DNA of 50,769 bases from Paenibacillus sp. SY21-1 (lineage in GTDB: Bacteria > Bacillota > Bacilli > Paenibacillales > Paenibacillaceae), in NCBI RefSeq assembly GCF_005222705.1, contig NZ_STGF01000040.1:1-50769 (forward strand), given 5' to 3'. Position 1 is the first letter of the stretch. Every line of letters starts with the position of its first letter. The position numbers were made by a program, and so were the translations under genes. This document shows, one piece after another, positions 26,537 to 35,017 of the stretch. The notes beneath the pieces are model-generated. The model was given only the letters and a program-made list of their open reading frames with translations. It made no database searches and was not told where the DNA came from.

Positions 26537-26822
26537 CATGTTTGATTAAAGGCAATGATCAAAGACATGATGCTGTCGATTGTGCTGCACAGAGAGAGAA
26601 GCGAACGCTGCAAGCTTCTTCCGCTACGACGACAACGTTACCCCTTTGTAGCTGCAATGCGGAATCTGCGGGCACGCCTGCGGTAGTATGGATTGCCGGG
26701 CTTTCCCGTTACCGAAAACCAATGAAGGACTTCTATGCGCAGAGCGCGGCGAAAGTCAAAATTAGGGTGGAACCACGAGTATACAAGCACTCGTCCCTTT
26801 GCGGGATGCGTGCTTTTTTTGT
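26537..26822 (+). ncRNA. T-box leader 1 (threonine)
   Basis: Typical T-box leader: a Stem I region with CAGAGAGAGAAGCG, the T-box sequence AGGGTGGAACCACG (26764-26777), and a terminator AGCACTCGTCCC / GGGATGCGTGCT (26786-26813) followed by seven T. The likely specifier codon is ACC at 26640-26642 (Thr), in a segment (ACCCCTTTGTAGCTG) shared with T-box 2. TGGA in the T-box would pair with a tRNA ending UCCA, as expected for Bacillus tRNA-Thr. Uncharged tRNA-Thr should stabilise the antiterminator and switch on the synthetase downstream. Confidence 0.93.
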
Positions 26823-26873
26823 GCTTGCATGCATCCCGCTAGACTTGATTTGACAATCAGGAAGGTGAGTAGG

Positions 26874-28787
26874 ATGTCTGTACGCATTACATGGTCGGAC
26901 GGAGCAAGCAGGGATTATGAGCGCGGAATGACAGTGGAGCAGCTTGCGGCAAGCTTATCGGCAAGCCTTCACAAAAAAGCGGTGGCGGGAAGGTTGAACG
27001 GCAAGCTTGTGGATTTAGGCACATCCGTTAATCAGGACGCCGAGCTTCAGATTATCACGCTTGACACGCAGGAAGGGCTGGACATTTTTCGTCATAGCGC
27101 GGCACATCTAATGGGCCAGGCCATCAAGCGGTTGTATGGCGGAGACAAGGTAAAGCTGGCGATTGGGCCGGTCATTGAAGATGGGTTTTATTACGATATG
27201 GAGCTTGAGCAGCCGCTAACGATGGAGGAGCTTCCTTTGATTGAAAAGGAGATGCACCGGATTGCCGCCGAAAATGTGGCGATAAGCAGGCGCGAGATCA
27301 GCAAATCCGATGCGGTTCAGTTATTTTCAGCCCAAGAGAATCCATACAAGCTTGAAATTCTGCAACAATTAACAGAAGATTCGGACATTTCGATGTATGA
27401 GCAAGGTGAGTTCACCGATTTATGCCGAGGTCCGCATCTTCCATCGACGGGCAACCTCAAGGCCTTTAAGCTGCTGAATGTGGCCGGGGCTTACTGGAGA
27501 GGGGATTCCCGCAATAAAATGCTCCAGCGCGTGTATGGAACTGCATTTGCGAAGCAGGCTGAGCTCGACGAGCATTTGCACAGGCTGGAGGAAGCGCGCA
27601 AACGGGATCATCGCAAGCTGGGCAAGGAGCTGGAGCTGTTCATGTTCTCGGAGGAAGCGCCAGGCATGCCGTTTTACTTAGCCAACGGGATGATCATCCG
27701 AAACGAACTGGAGTCATTTTCGCGCAGCATTCAACTGGAGCAGCACTATGACGAGGTAAGGACACCGCTCATGATGAATCAGGAGCTATGGGAGCAATCC
27801 GGACATTGGGATCATTATAAGGACAATATGTATTTTACAGAGGTTGACGATCAAAAATTTGCGTTGAAGCCCATGAATTGCCCGGGCCATATGCTTATTT
27901 ATAAAAACCGGCTTCGCTCTTACCGCGATTTGCCGATTCGGCTTTCAGAATTTGGTCAAGTTCACAGACATGAATTTTCAGGCGCTTTAAACGGTATGAT
28001 GCGGGTAAGAACATTTTGTCAGGACGATGCGCATCTTTTTGTGCGGCCTGATCAAATTGAGGTCGAAATCGGCAAGGTTATCGAGCTGATTGCCCGTATT
28101 TATAAAGTGTTCGGCTTTACCTACAGCATCGAGCTTTCCACAAGACCTCCCGATTATATGGGCGGCAAGGAGCTTTGGGATCAAGCGGAGCAGTCCTTGC
28201 AGCAGGTGCTCGATAACAGGGGTGCGCAGTACAAAATGAATGAAGGCGACGGAGCATTCTACGGTCCAAAAATTGATTTTCATATTACAGATGCGCTTAA
28301 ACGGAGCTGGCAGTGCGCAACGATTCAGCTTGATTTCCAGATGCCGGAGAAATTTGGCTTAACCTATGTCGGCGAGGACAAGCAAAAGCATCGTCCCGTC
28401 GTCATTCACCGCGCGGTATACGGCTCGGTTGACCGTTTTATCGGTATCCTCACGGAGCATTATGGGGGACAGTTTCCTCTATGGCTTGCGCCGATTCAGG
28501 TGAAGCTGCTGCCGGTATCGCTCAACAATCAGGAATATGCGAACGAGCTTGCAGTTCTGCTGCGCAGAGCGGGCATTCGCGTGTCCGTAGACGCCAGAGA
28601 CGAGAAGCTTGGTTATAAAATTCGCGAAGCCGGACTGGCAAAGGTGCCTTACACATTGATTGTCGGCGACAAAGAGTCGGAGAGCCGCATGGTGTCCGTG
28701 CGAGCAAGAGGGGGCAACGATTTGGGCGTTCTCCCGATTGAGTCCTTTATCGCGCAGCTCGTTCGGGAAGTGGAGCAGAAGGACTGA
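26874..28787 (+). CDS. Threonyl-tRNA synthetase, first copy (possibly ThrZ-like)
   Basis: Complete ThrRS of 637 residues. It has a TGS domain (1-62) and an editing domain with HSAAH (His74, His78) and DLCRGPH (Cys184, His188). The class II catalytic core carries zinc ligands Cys336, His387 and His512, with motif 3 VYGSVDRFIGILTE, and an anticodon-binding domain follows (about 535-637). All key residues are intact, so it should charge tRNA-Thr and edit Ser-tRNA. It differs clearly from the second copy at 30304 (motif 3 and core), so this is not a recent duplication. The start is ATG after AGGAAGGTGAG; a longer frame from 26799 would lie inside the T-box terminator. It is controlled by T-box 1. 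Confidence 0.93.
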   Translation: MSVRITWSDGASRDYERGMTVEQLAASLSASLHKKAVAGRLNGKLVDLGTSVNQDAELQIITLDTQEGLDIFRHSAAHLMGQAIKRLYGGDKVKLAIGPVIEDGFYYDMELEQPLTMEELPLIEKEMHRIAAENVAISRREISKSDAVQLFSAQENPYKLEILQQLTEDSDISMYEQGEFTDLCRGPHLPSTGNLKAFKLLNVAGAYWRGDSRNKMLQRVYGTAFAKQAELDEHLHRLEEARKRDHRKLGKELELFMFSEEAPGMPFYLANGMIIRNELESFSRSIQLEQHYDEVRTPLMMNQELWEQSGHWDHYKDNMYFTEVDDQKFALKPMNCPGHMLIYKNRLRSYRDLPIRLSEFGQVHRHEFSGALNGMMRVRTFCQDDAHLFVRPDQIEVEIGKVIELIARIYKVFGFTYSIELSTRPPDYMGGKELWDQAEQSLQQVLDNRGAQYKMNEGDGAFYGPKIDFHITDALKRSWQCATIQLDFQMPEKFGLTYVGEDKQKHRPVVIHRAVYGSVDRFIGILTEHYGGQFPLWLAPIQVKLLPVSLNNQEYANELAVLLRRAGIRVSVDARDEKLGYKIREAGLAKVPYTLIVGDKESESRMVSVRARGGNDLGVLPIESFIAQLVREVEQKD

Positions 28788-28891
28788 GAGGCCGAGCGCA
28801 GACTCGCCGGATCGCTTGATTTTATAGCAGCTTGCTAATGATTTCACAGGTGCTGCAGCGTTACGTCATAAGCTCATTCCAAACCTTTCTT

Positions 28892-28921
28892 CGTATATCC
28901 CGCATGGCGGGGCCATATACT
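28892..28921 (+). promoter_or_regulatory. Possible sigma-E promoter of ytxC
   Basis: CGTATATC, 14-nt spacer, CATATACT. This partly matches the sporulation sigma-E consensus (GKMATATT-N14-CATACAMT), 7 of 8 in the -10 element and about 5 of 8 in the -35. It lies 26 nt before the ytxC start. Confidence 0.35.
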
Positions 28922-28946
28922 GTAAGGGAAGGGAAGTGGTGAGCTT

Positions 28947-29879
28947 ATGATACTTTTTACGGTATCTATGCCTGAATATATCCGTGCTGAAACCGGCAAG
29001 CTGGCACGACGGTTAATGGATAAAGCGAGCGCTTTTTTACATACATTCGAGGTGGATGGGGGATTGGCTTTTATCCGCTTCGAGCAGACGGATGATTGGA
29101 GAATCGTTTGTTCCGCGAAGCTCCCGGAATTTCGGCTAGGAGAGCACGGACCTGCGGTATTCGCGGCGGCTGCGGACGCAATAGCCGATTTTGTCATCGC
29201 GGAGATGGAGTTTCCGATTTTGTCGACGATTATCCGCAAAAAATGCCGCAGTCACACGGCTGCTGATCTTGCCGCTATTGAACGGTATTGCTATGACATG
29301 ATTAACGGCAAAGAGTGGGAGGGGCTGGGCAGCAAGTTTCTTGATGCAGACAGGCGCAGAAGACAAGCAAAAATCGCAAGCGACATCGAAAAATTTTTAC
29401 TGGAGCATACCGACATACACCTCGGCGGCTTGACGACCTTTCGCATGCAATCGTACCGCGAGGAGCTGGCTGAAATTGTAGAATACGCGATGGACGAATA
29501 TGTGCTGGATAAGCAGTATCAGGAGTTTATTTCGCTGCTCAAATATTTTGTTTTTTTGCAGGATACCAAGACGCCGCTCGTACATTTGCTGCACAAGGGC
29601 GGGCATGAATTTATGCTGCTTGATGAAACGTTCGAGCCGTTAGACCACTCGCCTCCGTCCGACAGAATAGTGGCCGAGATGCTGGAAACGGAAATTAATG
29701 TTGAGGATATGGTGGTTAGCTCGCTTATTTCCGTATGTCCCGAAAAAATTATTATCCACACTCGGCAAGCGGAGGCGCAGGTGATCCGCACGATTGAAAC
29801 GATTTTTGATCAGCGCGTAACGATTTGCGAGCAATGCTCGGCCTGTCAGCCCAATCTGGATGGGCTCGTTCGAACGTAA
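28947..29879 (+). CDS. ytxC: Sporulation protein YtxC family
   Basis: Protein of 310 residues matching the YtxC family in length and conserved stretches (IIRKKCRSHTAADLAAIERY, FRMQSYREELAEIVEYAMDE, HLLHKGGHEFMLLDE). No signal peptide or membrane span is seen and the fold is mainly helical. In Bacillus subtilis ytxC lies directly upstream of thrS, as it does here for the second thrS copy. YtxC is annotated as sporulation-associated, but its molecular role is unknown. The start is ATG after GGGAAGGGAAGTGG. Its C-terminus carries a Cys pair (CEQCSACQPN) that might bind metal. The T-box 2 promoter starts 37 bp after its stop. Confidence 0.85.
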   Translation: MILFTVSMPEYIRAETGKLARRLMDKASAFLHTFEVDGGLAFIRFEQTDDWRIVCSAKLPEFRLGEHGPAVFAAAADAIADFVIAEMEFPILSTIIRKKCRSHTAADLAAIERYCYDMINGKEWEGLGSKFLDADRRRRQAKIASDIEKFLLEHTDIHLGGLTTFRMQSYREELAEIVEYAMDEYVLDKQYQEFISLLKYFVFLQDTKTPLVHLLHKGGHEFMLLDETFEPLDHSPPSDRIVAEMLETEINVEDMVVSSLISVCPEKIIIHTRQAEAQVIRTIETIFDQRVTICEQCSACQPNLDGLVRT

Positions 29880-29915
29880 CTGGCTGCCGGATTCATGCCA
29901 AAAGGCATTTCGTCC

Positions 29916-29944
29916 TTGACCCGCTGCCCATCTCGGGCTATAAT
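29916..29944 (+). promoter_or_regulatory. Promoter of T-box leader 2
   Basis: TTGACC, 17-nt spacer, TATAAT. Confidence 0.82.
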
Positions 29945-29950
29945 GACTGA

Positions 29951-30242
29951 CAGATATAACGTTATCGGCAATGACAAAGACATGTGTCCGCCAAGGCTTG
30001 GCCCAGAGAGAGGAAACGAGGCTGCGAGTTCCTTCCAACTGCATTTGCGGATGTACCCCTTTGTAGCTGTACAGCCCAACCCTGCATATCGCGCAGGCAG
30101 TATGCTGTACCGGGATTCTCCGTTACCAGAACATACAAGGACTATGAGGGCGCGGCGCATGACGTACAGCCCCAGGTTGAAGTAGGGTGGAACCACGAGC
30201 ACACAAGCACTCGTCCCTTTAGCGGGATGCGTGCTTTTTTTG
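29951..30242 (+). ncRNA. T-box leader 2 (threonine)
   Basis: A second T-box leader, similar throughout to leader 1: GCAATGACAAAGACATG, CAGAGAGAGGAAACG, the likely ACC specifier at 30055-30057, T-box AGGGTGGAACCACG (30184-30197), and a terminator (30206-30235) followed by T's. The T-box motif and terminator arms are nearly identical to leader 1, while Stem I has diverged. It should respond to uncharged tRNA-Thr and control the second thrS. Confidence 0.93.
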
Positions 30243-30303
30243 CGTTTCCGCAGGCTTGCACAGCAATCATGCGAGGCATGACGATTCAGGAGGATGAACA
30301 ATA

Positions 30304-32241
30304 ATGGCGATTAAAGTCACTTTTCCGGACGGTGCGGTAAGAGAATACGAGTCCGGCACGACGATTGAAGAAGTAGCAGGCTCCATAAGCCCGGGCTTGC
30401 GCAAAAACGCGATTGCCGGGAAGCTGGACGGCAAGGTTGTGGACGTATATACGCCGCTGGCGGCGGATGCCGCAATCGAAATCGTGACCGTTGATTCGGC
30501 GGACGGCCTTGAGGTTTATCGCCACAGTACGGCGCATTTGCTGGCCCAGGCGATCAAACGGATCTATGGGGATCAGAACGTCAAGCTTGGTATTGGTCCG
30601 GTCATTGAAGACGGCTTCTACTATGACATTGATATGGAACAGTCGATTACGCCGGAGGATCTGGTGAAAATCGAGAAGGAAATGGACAAAATTACGCAGC
30701 AAAATCTGGATATTCGCCGCCGCGAGGTAAGCCGCGAGGAAGCGCTGGCGATTTTCACCAAGCTGGACGATAATTTGAAGCTGGAGCTTATCCGCGATTT
30801 GCCGGAGGACTCCGTTATAACGATCTATGATCAAGGCGAGTTTTTTGATCTTTGCCGCGGACCGCATCTGCCGTCCACAGGCCGCATCAAAGCGTTTAAG
30901 CTGCTTAGCGTAGCTGGCGCTTACTGGCGCGGCGATTCCAAAAACAAAATGCTGCAAAGAATTTACGGAACGGCATTTCCTAAAAAAGCGCAGCTGGACG
31001 AGCATCTCCACTTCCTGGAGGAAGCCAAAAAACGCGATCACCGCAAGCTTGGACGCGAGCTCAAGATGTTCACATTCTCGCGCGAGGTAGGCCAGGGATT
31101 GCCGCTGTGGCTGCCGAACGGTTCCAAGGTGCGCAGAACGATGGAGCGTTACATCGTGGATCTCGAGGAGAAGCTCGGGTATGATCATGTATATACGCCA
31201 GTGCTTGCCAACGTTGATTTGTATAAAATCTCGGGTCACTGGGAGCACTACAGCGAGGATATGTTCCCGTTGATGGCGATGGACAATGAAGAGCTTGTGC
31301 TGCGACCGATGAACTGTCCGCATCACATGATGGTGTTCAAAAGCGAAATGCGCAGCTATCGCGATCTGCCGGTTCGGATTGCTGAGCTTGGCACCATGCA
31401 CCGCTATGAAATGTCAGGAGCGCTAACAGGCTTGCACCGCGTGCGTGCCATGACGCTGAACGACGCCCACATTTTCTGCAGACCGGATCAAATCAAGGAA
31501 GAGTTCGCGCGCGTCGTGAATCTGATCCGCAAAGTTTACGAGGATTTCGGCATCAAGGAATACCGTTTCCGTCTCTCGTATCGCGATCCTAAGGACACGG
31601 AGAAATATTTCCAAAACGATGAAATGTGGGAAATGTCGCAGCGTATGCTTCGCGAGGTAGTCGAGGAGCTTGAACTGCCGTTCTTCGAGGCTGAAGGCGA
31701 AGCGGCATTCTATGGCCCTAAGCTGGATGTGCAAATCAAGACCGCGCTTGGCAAGGAAGAAACATTGTCTACCGCGCAGCTTGACTTCCTGCTGCCTGAA
31801 CGCTTCGAGCTGGAATACATCGGCGACGACGGCAAGAAGCATCGCCCGGTCGTTATTCACCGCGGCATCATAAGCACAATGGAGCGTATGACTGCTTATC
31901 TGCTGGAAAACTTCGCGGGCGCGCTTCCGCTTTGGCTCTCTCCGGTACAGGCGAAGGTTATTCCTGTTTCGACGGCGTACGAGGAATATGCCCGCAAGGT
32001 CGCCGAGCAGCTTCAAGCCGGCGGTATCCGGGTGGAAAGCGATCTGCGCAACGAAAAGCTTGGCTATAAAATTCGCGAAGCTCAACTGGAGAAGGCGCCA
32101 TATATGCTTGTCGTTGGCGAGAACGAAATGCAGGCGGGAGCCGTATCTGTCCGCAAGCGCGGCGAAGGCGACTTGGGCGCCATGCCGATCGGAGAGCTGG
32201 TAGCGCTGCTGCAGCAGCAAATTGCGGATAAAGTACAATAG
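30304..32241 (+). CDS. thrS: Threonyl-tRNA synthetase, second copy (ThrS)
   Basis: Complete ThrRS of 645 residues: TGS domain (1-62), editing domain with HSTAH (His74, His78) and DLCRGPH (Cys184, His188), class II core with zinc ligand Cys338 in RPMNCPHHM, and anticodon-binding domain. Its core (VRAMTLNDAHIF, HRGIISTMERMTAYLLENF) is of the Bacillus ThrS type, and it follows ytxC as in B. subtilis, so I call it the housekeeping copy. The start is ATG, with AGGAGG 10 nt upstream. It is regulated by T-box 2. Its 3' end runs into a large hairpin that overlaps the next gene's start (32255-32323). Confidence 0.95.
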   Translation: MAIKVTFPDGAVREYESGTTIEEVAGSISPGLRKNAIAGKLDGKVVDVYTPLAADAAIEIVTVDSADGLEVYRHSTAHLLAQAIKRIYGDQNVKLGIGPVIEDGFYYDIDMEQSITPEDLVKIEKEMDKITQQNLDIRRREVSREEALAIFTKLDDNLKLELIRDLPEDSVITIYDQGEFFDLCRGPHLPSTGRIKAFKLLSVAGAYWRGDSKNKMLQRIYGTAFPKKAQLDEHLHFLEEAKKRDHRKLGRELKMFTFSREVGQGLPLWLPNGSKVRRTMERYIVDLEEKLGYDHVYTPVLANVDLYKISGHWEHYSEDMFPLMAMDNEELVLRPMNCPHHMMVFKSEMRSYRDLPVRIAELGTMHRYEMSGALTGLHRVRAMTLNDAHIFCRPDQIKEEFARVVNLIRKVYEDFGIKEYRFRLSYRDPKDTEKYFQNDEMWEMSQRMLREVVEELELPFFEAEGEAAFYGPKLDVQIKTALGKEETLSTAQLDFLLPERFELEYIGDDGKKHRPVVIHRGIISTMERMTAYLLENFAGALPLWLSPVQAKVIPVSTAYEEYARKVAEQLQAGGIRVESDLRNEKLGYKIREAQLEKAPYMLVVGENEMQAGAVSVRKRGEGDLGAMPIGELVALLQQQIADKVQ

Positions 32242-32254
32242 TATTCAAGTGCAT

Positions 32255-32323
32255 AAAGCTTGTAACGTCTGGGCATGATTTTCTCTGAGGAGGAAGTATA
32301 CCAGATGGTTACAAGCTTTTTTT
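32255..32323 (+). terminator. Hairpin plus T-run overlapping the start of the 3D-domain gene
   Basis: The left arm AAAGCTTGTAACGTCTGG (32255-32272) pairs almost perfectly with CCAGATGGTTACAAGCTTT (32301-32319), with one extra or mismatched base, and seven T follow (32317-32323). The loop contains the ribosome-binding site GAGGAGGAAG of the next gene, and the right arm contains its ATG (32305). It has the form of the thrS terminator, yet the T-run lies in codons 5-7 of the next gene. Confidence 0.7.
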
Positions 32324-32907
32324 GGACAACGATAAAACAGTGGATAGGATTGACCCTTGTGACTGCGGCTTTACTTGGATCTGGCGCGAATCACATCGAT
32401 GCCGCCGGTAGCGGAATAGGAAATCATGAGCCGGTTAAGAACGCAGATGCCAAGGGGACGCCTGCCGTCGCTTATAAGCATAAGGAAGCTGCAAGCAAAA
32501 TCCGAACCGTAAAGGTTATTGCGACCGGCTATACGGCCGGAGTCGAATCGACGGGAAAACGGCCGGGACATCCGGGCTACGGCATCACCTATTCGGGCGT
32601 TAAGGTGCTGCGGGGCCAGGTGTCGACCATTGCCGCCGATACTAAAGTGTTTCCGATCGGTACGCTGCTGTACATTCCCGGCTATGGCTACGGCGTGGTG
32701 GCCGATACCGGATCGGCAATCAAGGGCAATAAAATCGATTTATATTTTGAAACGATCAAACAGGTTTATGAGCAATGGGGCAAGCGGACGGTGCATGTTG
32801 AGGTGCTGCGAAGAGGAAACGGCAAGCTGTCCCAAGCCTGGCTGAATGATATGAATCGCGCTGTCGAAGCAGGCAAACCGATCCCGCAATCCGATTTGGA
32901 ATCGTAA
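32305..32907 (+). CDS. Secreted 3D-domain cell-wall protein (YuiC-like)
   Basis: Protein of 200 residues with an N-terminal hydrophobic segment (about residues 11-28) that acts as a signal peptide or anchor. A linker follows, then a C-terminal 3D domain (about 70-170). The domain starts VIATGYTAGVESTGKRPGHP and carries the diagnostic aspartates in AADTKVFPIGT, VADTGSAIKG and NKIDLYF. 3D domains have a double-psi barrel fold related to MltA lytic transglycosylases, and YuiC cuts glycan strands. The start is ATG after GAGGAGGAAG. That whole start region lies in a terminator-like hairpin following thrS. Confidence 0.85.
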   Translation: MVTSFFWTTIKQWIGLTLVTAALLGSGANHIDAAGSGIGNHEPVKNADAKGTPAVAYKHKEAASKIRTVKVIATGYTAGVESTGKRPGHPGYGITYSGVKVLRGQVSTIAADTKVFPIGTLLYIPGYGYGVVADTGSAIKGNKIDLYFETIKQVYEQWGKRTVHVEVLRRGNGKLSQAWLNDMNRAVEAGKPIPQSDLES

Positions 32908-32915
32908 TCCGGTCC

Positions 32916-32944
32916 GCATATTTATCGGAGGCGATGCCATACTA
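32916..32944 (+). promoter_or_regulatory. Sigma-G type promoter of the gamma SASP gene
   Basis: GCATA, 17-nt spacer, CATACTA. This matches the forespore sigma-G consensus and lies 25 nt before the gene's start, which fits a spore-core protein. Confidence 0.7.
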
Positions 32945-32969
32945 TGAAGGTAGCGGGGAGGTGAACAAT

Positions 32970-33101
32970 GTGGCTAAAAACAAAAACAACAAAGCATCCC
33001 AAAACAACAAATTTAACGCCGAATTCGCTGAGGAATTTAATCAGAATAATACGGCTGTAAGTCAAAATGCCAATACAAAACAGCAAAAAGCTGAAAAATA
33101 A
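32970..33101 (+). CDS. Gamma-type small acid-soluble spore protein
   Basis: Protein of 43 residues, too short for ordinary gene calling. It begins MAKNKNNKAS and is extremely rich in Asn, Gln, Lys and Ala, with the core FNAEFAEEFNQNN. That core resembles the GPR protease site region (EFASE) of SspE-type gamma SASPs. These proteins store amino acids in the forespore and are degraded on germination; they do not coat DNA. The start is GTG, with GGGGAGG 8 nt upstream, and it has a sigma-G promoter and a strong terminator. An ATG 2 nt earlier is in another frame. At 43 residues it is short for the family and has one repeat unit rather than two. Confidence 0.82.
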   Translation: MAKNKNNKASQNNKFNAEFAEEFNQNNTAVSQNANTKQQKAEK

Positions 33102-33128
33102 GAAGTTGAACGATTAAGTAAACGATCA

Positions 33129-33164
33129 ACAAAGGGAGGAGCCATTGGCTCCTCCCTTTGTTTG
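33129..33164 (+). terminator. Terminator of the gamma SASP gene
   Basis: A perfect 14-bp stem CAAAGGGAGGAGCC / GGCTCCTCCCTTTG (33130-33143, 33147-33160), followed by TTTGT. Confidence 0.88.
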
Positions 33165-33256
33165 TGCGGTCAGCTGCGCATGAATTTCACGCGTGCAAGA
33201 GGCTTTTGTTGCAGGAGATCCGGCGCGCTTCGGCCGCGAATGGATGTCGTAAACCG

Positions 33257-33285
33257 TTTACAACGATCTGGTGCTAAGCTATAAT
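33257..33285 (+). promoter_or_regulatory. Promoter before the chemoreceptor-like pseudogene
   Basis: TTTACA, 17-nt spacer, TATAAT. Predicted start is near 33292. Confidence 0.7.
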
Positions 33286-33331
33286 TTAGGAAAATTTTTC
33301 AATGCATGATGAGAGGGGCTTGAAGCACGAT

Positions 33332-34323
33332 ATGAGTTCTGCCGTTGCGGTCGATGAAGTGGATACCACCTCGCGACTATTGACCGAGGTTGCCGATCAA
33401 TCCGCCATCCAAGAACAAACGCTGCTACGTCCCTGCTTGGGCTGAACGCCTCGATCGAAGCGGCGCATGCAGGCGAATACGGTCGCGGCTTTTCCGTCGT
33501 AGCCCAGCAAATCAAGAAGCTGGCAGAACAAAGCGGGGAGGCGGTCAAACGTTCAAGCGAGCTGGTTGAACAGATTGAAAATGGCGTGCGGCTGGTCGTT
33601 GAAGCGGTTGACAAGGAGAAGGAGTCGGTAACGCGGGGCGTTTCGGAAATGGGGCTTAATCGGGAACGCGTCGATGTCATATTCTCGCGTATTCAGGAGG
33701 TGGACGAGCTGGCCATTCAGACGAGCGAGGCGAGCATGCAGCAAACGAAGCATATGAATGAATCAACCGGCATGCTTGGCGAGGTTGTGGACACGGTTAA
33801 TGATACGCTGCAAAGCGTGGACAGCACGCTTGTGATGATGGGCAAGCAGCGTGCGCAAATCGGGAATTTGCATCGCATTAGCCGTAATTTGGGGCGTTCA
33901 TCCGTGGAGCTGGCTGCGGCTATTGAACAGGTTGGGGTTGCCCGCACGCTGGATGGGAGCGGCATCGACGCAGCAGGCATTCAAAGGTGGCTGCAGGCGG
34001 CAATTGAAGGGCATGGGCTTGATGAGCTGGACGAGCAGCAGCATGAACGGAGGCTAAATGCGCTGTATAAAGAAAGGAAGGATATCGAAGCGATATGGTC
34101 CAACCGAACGGATGGCTCCTTTATTTATTCCTTGCCGGAGGCGGGGCTGCTGAATGCGAAAGGACGCGACTGGTGGAAGCGCGCTTCCGGCGGTCAAAGC
34201 TATCGCTCGGAAATTTACATATCGGCCATTACGAAACGCCCCTGTCTTACGATTTCGCTGCCGATTCGTACCGCTTCCGGAATGATTGTCGGAGTAATAG
34301 GTGCAGACCTGACAATTAGTTAA
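33332..34323 (+). pseudogene. Frameshifted soluble chemoreceptor-like protein with C-terminal Cache domain
   Basis: The first frame (ATG 33332) gives MSSAVAVDEVDTTSRLLTEV and stops at TGA 33443-33445. A second frame, from about 33433 to 34323, continues with the conserved MCP hairpin tip LLGLNASIEAAHAGEYGRGF, then VVAQQIKKLAEQS. About 29 nt between GATCAATCC and CTGCTTGGG (33404-33432) stand where family members have one codon, so the frame is broken by a net +26. The C-terminal part (about 34070-34320) looks like a small Cache/PDC sensor (IEAIWSNRTDGSFIY, GVIGADLTIS). There is no membrane segment, HAMP domain or signal peptide. The upstream promoter is intact, so the loss seems recent, unless this is a sequencing error. 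Confidence 0.65.
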
Positions 34324-34439
34324 AGCTAGTGGTCATCCGTTCCCTATTTCTGTTAGAAAAAAACAGTTTTCAACGCCCTCTCTTTGGTGTATGATATTCA
34401 ATGTGAACAATAATAACATGATAAGACAGGTGATTTCTC

Positions 34440-34826
34440 ATGGTAGATCCAATCATTCATACAAGCTATTCCGCTATGAACCAGCATCGCAAGGCAGCTG
34501 AGGTATTCCCGTTTATTGATGCTTTTGTTGCAAAGAAAGAGCAGGAGATTGCGGAAATTGAGCAAATGGTGGAACGTTATGAGAAACGCCGACTAATGGA
34601 AGAGCGCGCATACCAAGCGATGTCTACGCTTCGCAAAATGCTTTCAGGAAAGAAGCCCGATCATCATTTGGCCGTTGAATATATTCATTTTGTAAGGAAG
34701 CCGATGGAGAAGGTGCGCCAGCTGCGGCAAGAAATCGAAAGCGCCCGTTCAATCCAGAATGGCTCCGCGCCAACCGATATCGTAGCGGTGCCGTTCGAGC
34801 TCGCAAGCGATATGAACCTTTCATGA
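34440..34826 (+). CDS. Small coiled-coil protein of unknown function
   Basis: Protein of 128 residues, not recognised. An alpha-helical heptad-like stretch (about 30-75, KKEQEIAEIEQMVERYEKRR) suggests a coiled coil, and a second helix (HFVRKPMEKVRQLRQEIESA) precedes a short hydrophobic tail. There is no signal peptide. AGGTGATTT upstream is a modest ribosome-binding site. A good terminator follows. It stands alone between the chemoreceptor remnant and the ger operon. Confidence 0.65.
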   Translation: MVDPIIHTSYSAMNQHRKAAEVFPFIDAFVAKKEQEIAEIEQMVERYEKRRLMEERAYQAMSTLRKMLSGKKPDHHLAVEYIHFVRKPMEKVRQLRQEIESARSIQNGSAPTDIVAVPFELASDMNLS

Positions 34827-34840
34827 CAAACTAATCTAAG

Positions 34841-34876
34841 AGCCCCGCCGGATTATCGTTTCCGGCGGGGCTTATT
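34841..34876 (+). terminator. Terminator after the coiled-coil gene
   Basis: A perfect 12-bp stem AGCCCCGCCGGA / TCCGGCGGGGCT (34841-34852, 34861-34872), followed by TATTT. Confidence 0.75.
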
Positions 34877-34945
34877 TGCGTTTAGTCGCTTCTCCGCGCG
34901 GCGCTTAGAAGAGAAGAATACGAATGGCGCAAGCCGACTTGCGCT

Positions 34946-34974
34946 GAATAGGTTTTCCTTTAACAGAAATAATA
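34946..34974 (+). promoter_or_regulatory. Candidate sigma-G promoter of the ger operon
   Basis: GAATA, 17-nt spacer, AATAATA, close to the sigma-G consensus (one mismatch in the -10) and 44 nt upstream of the chosen start. Germinant receptor operons are usually expressed under sigma-G. Confidence 0.5.
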
Positions 34975-35017
34975 AGGTGGATTGGATATACATGCACAGG
35001 CAAGGAGGCGGCAGCCG

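Noticed and set aside
30286..31401. Long minus-strand frame opposite thrS (371 residues)
   Set aside because: It is a shadow of the highly conserved thrS coding strand, with no ribosome-binding site or recognisable domain.
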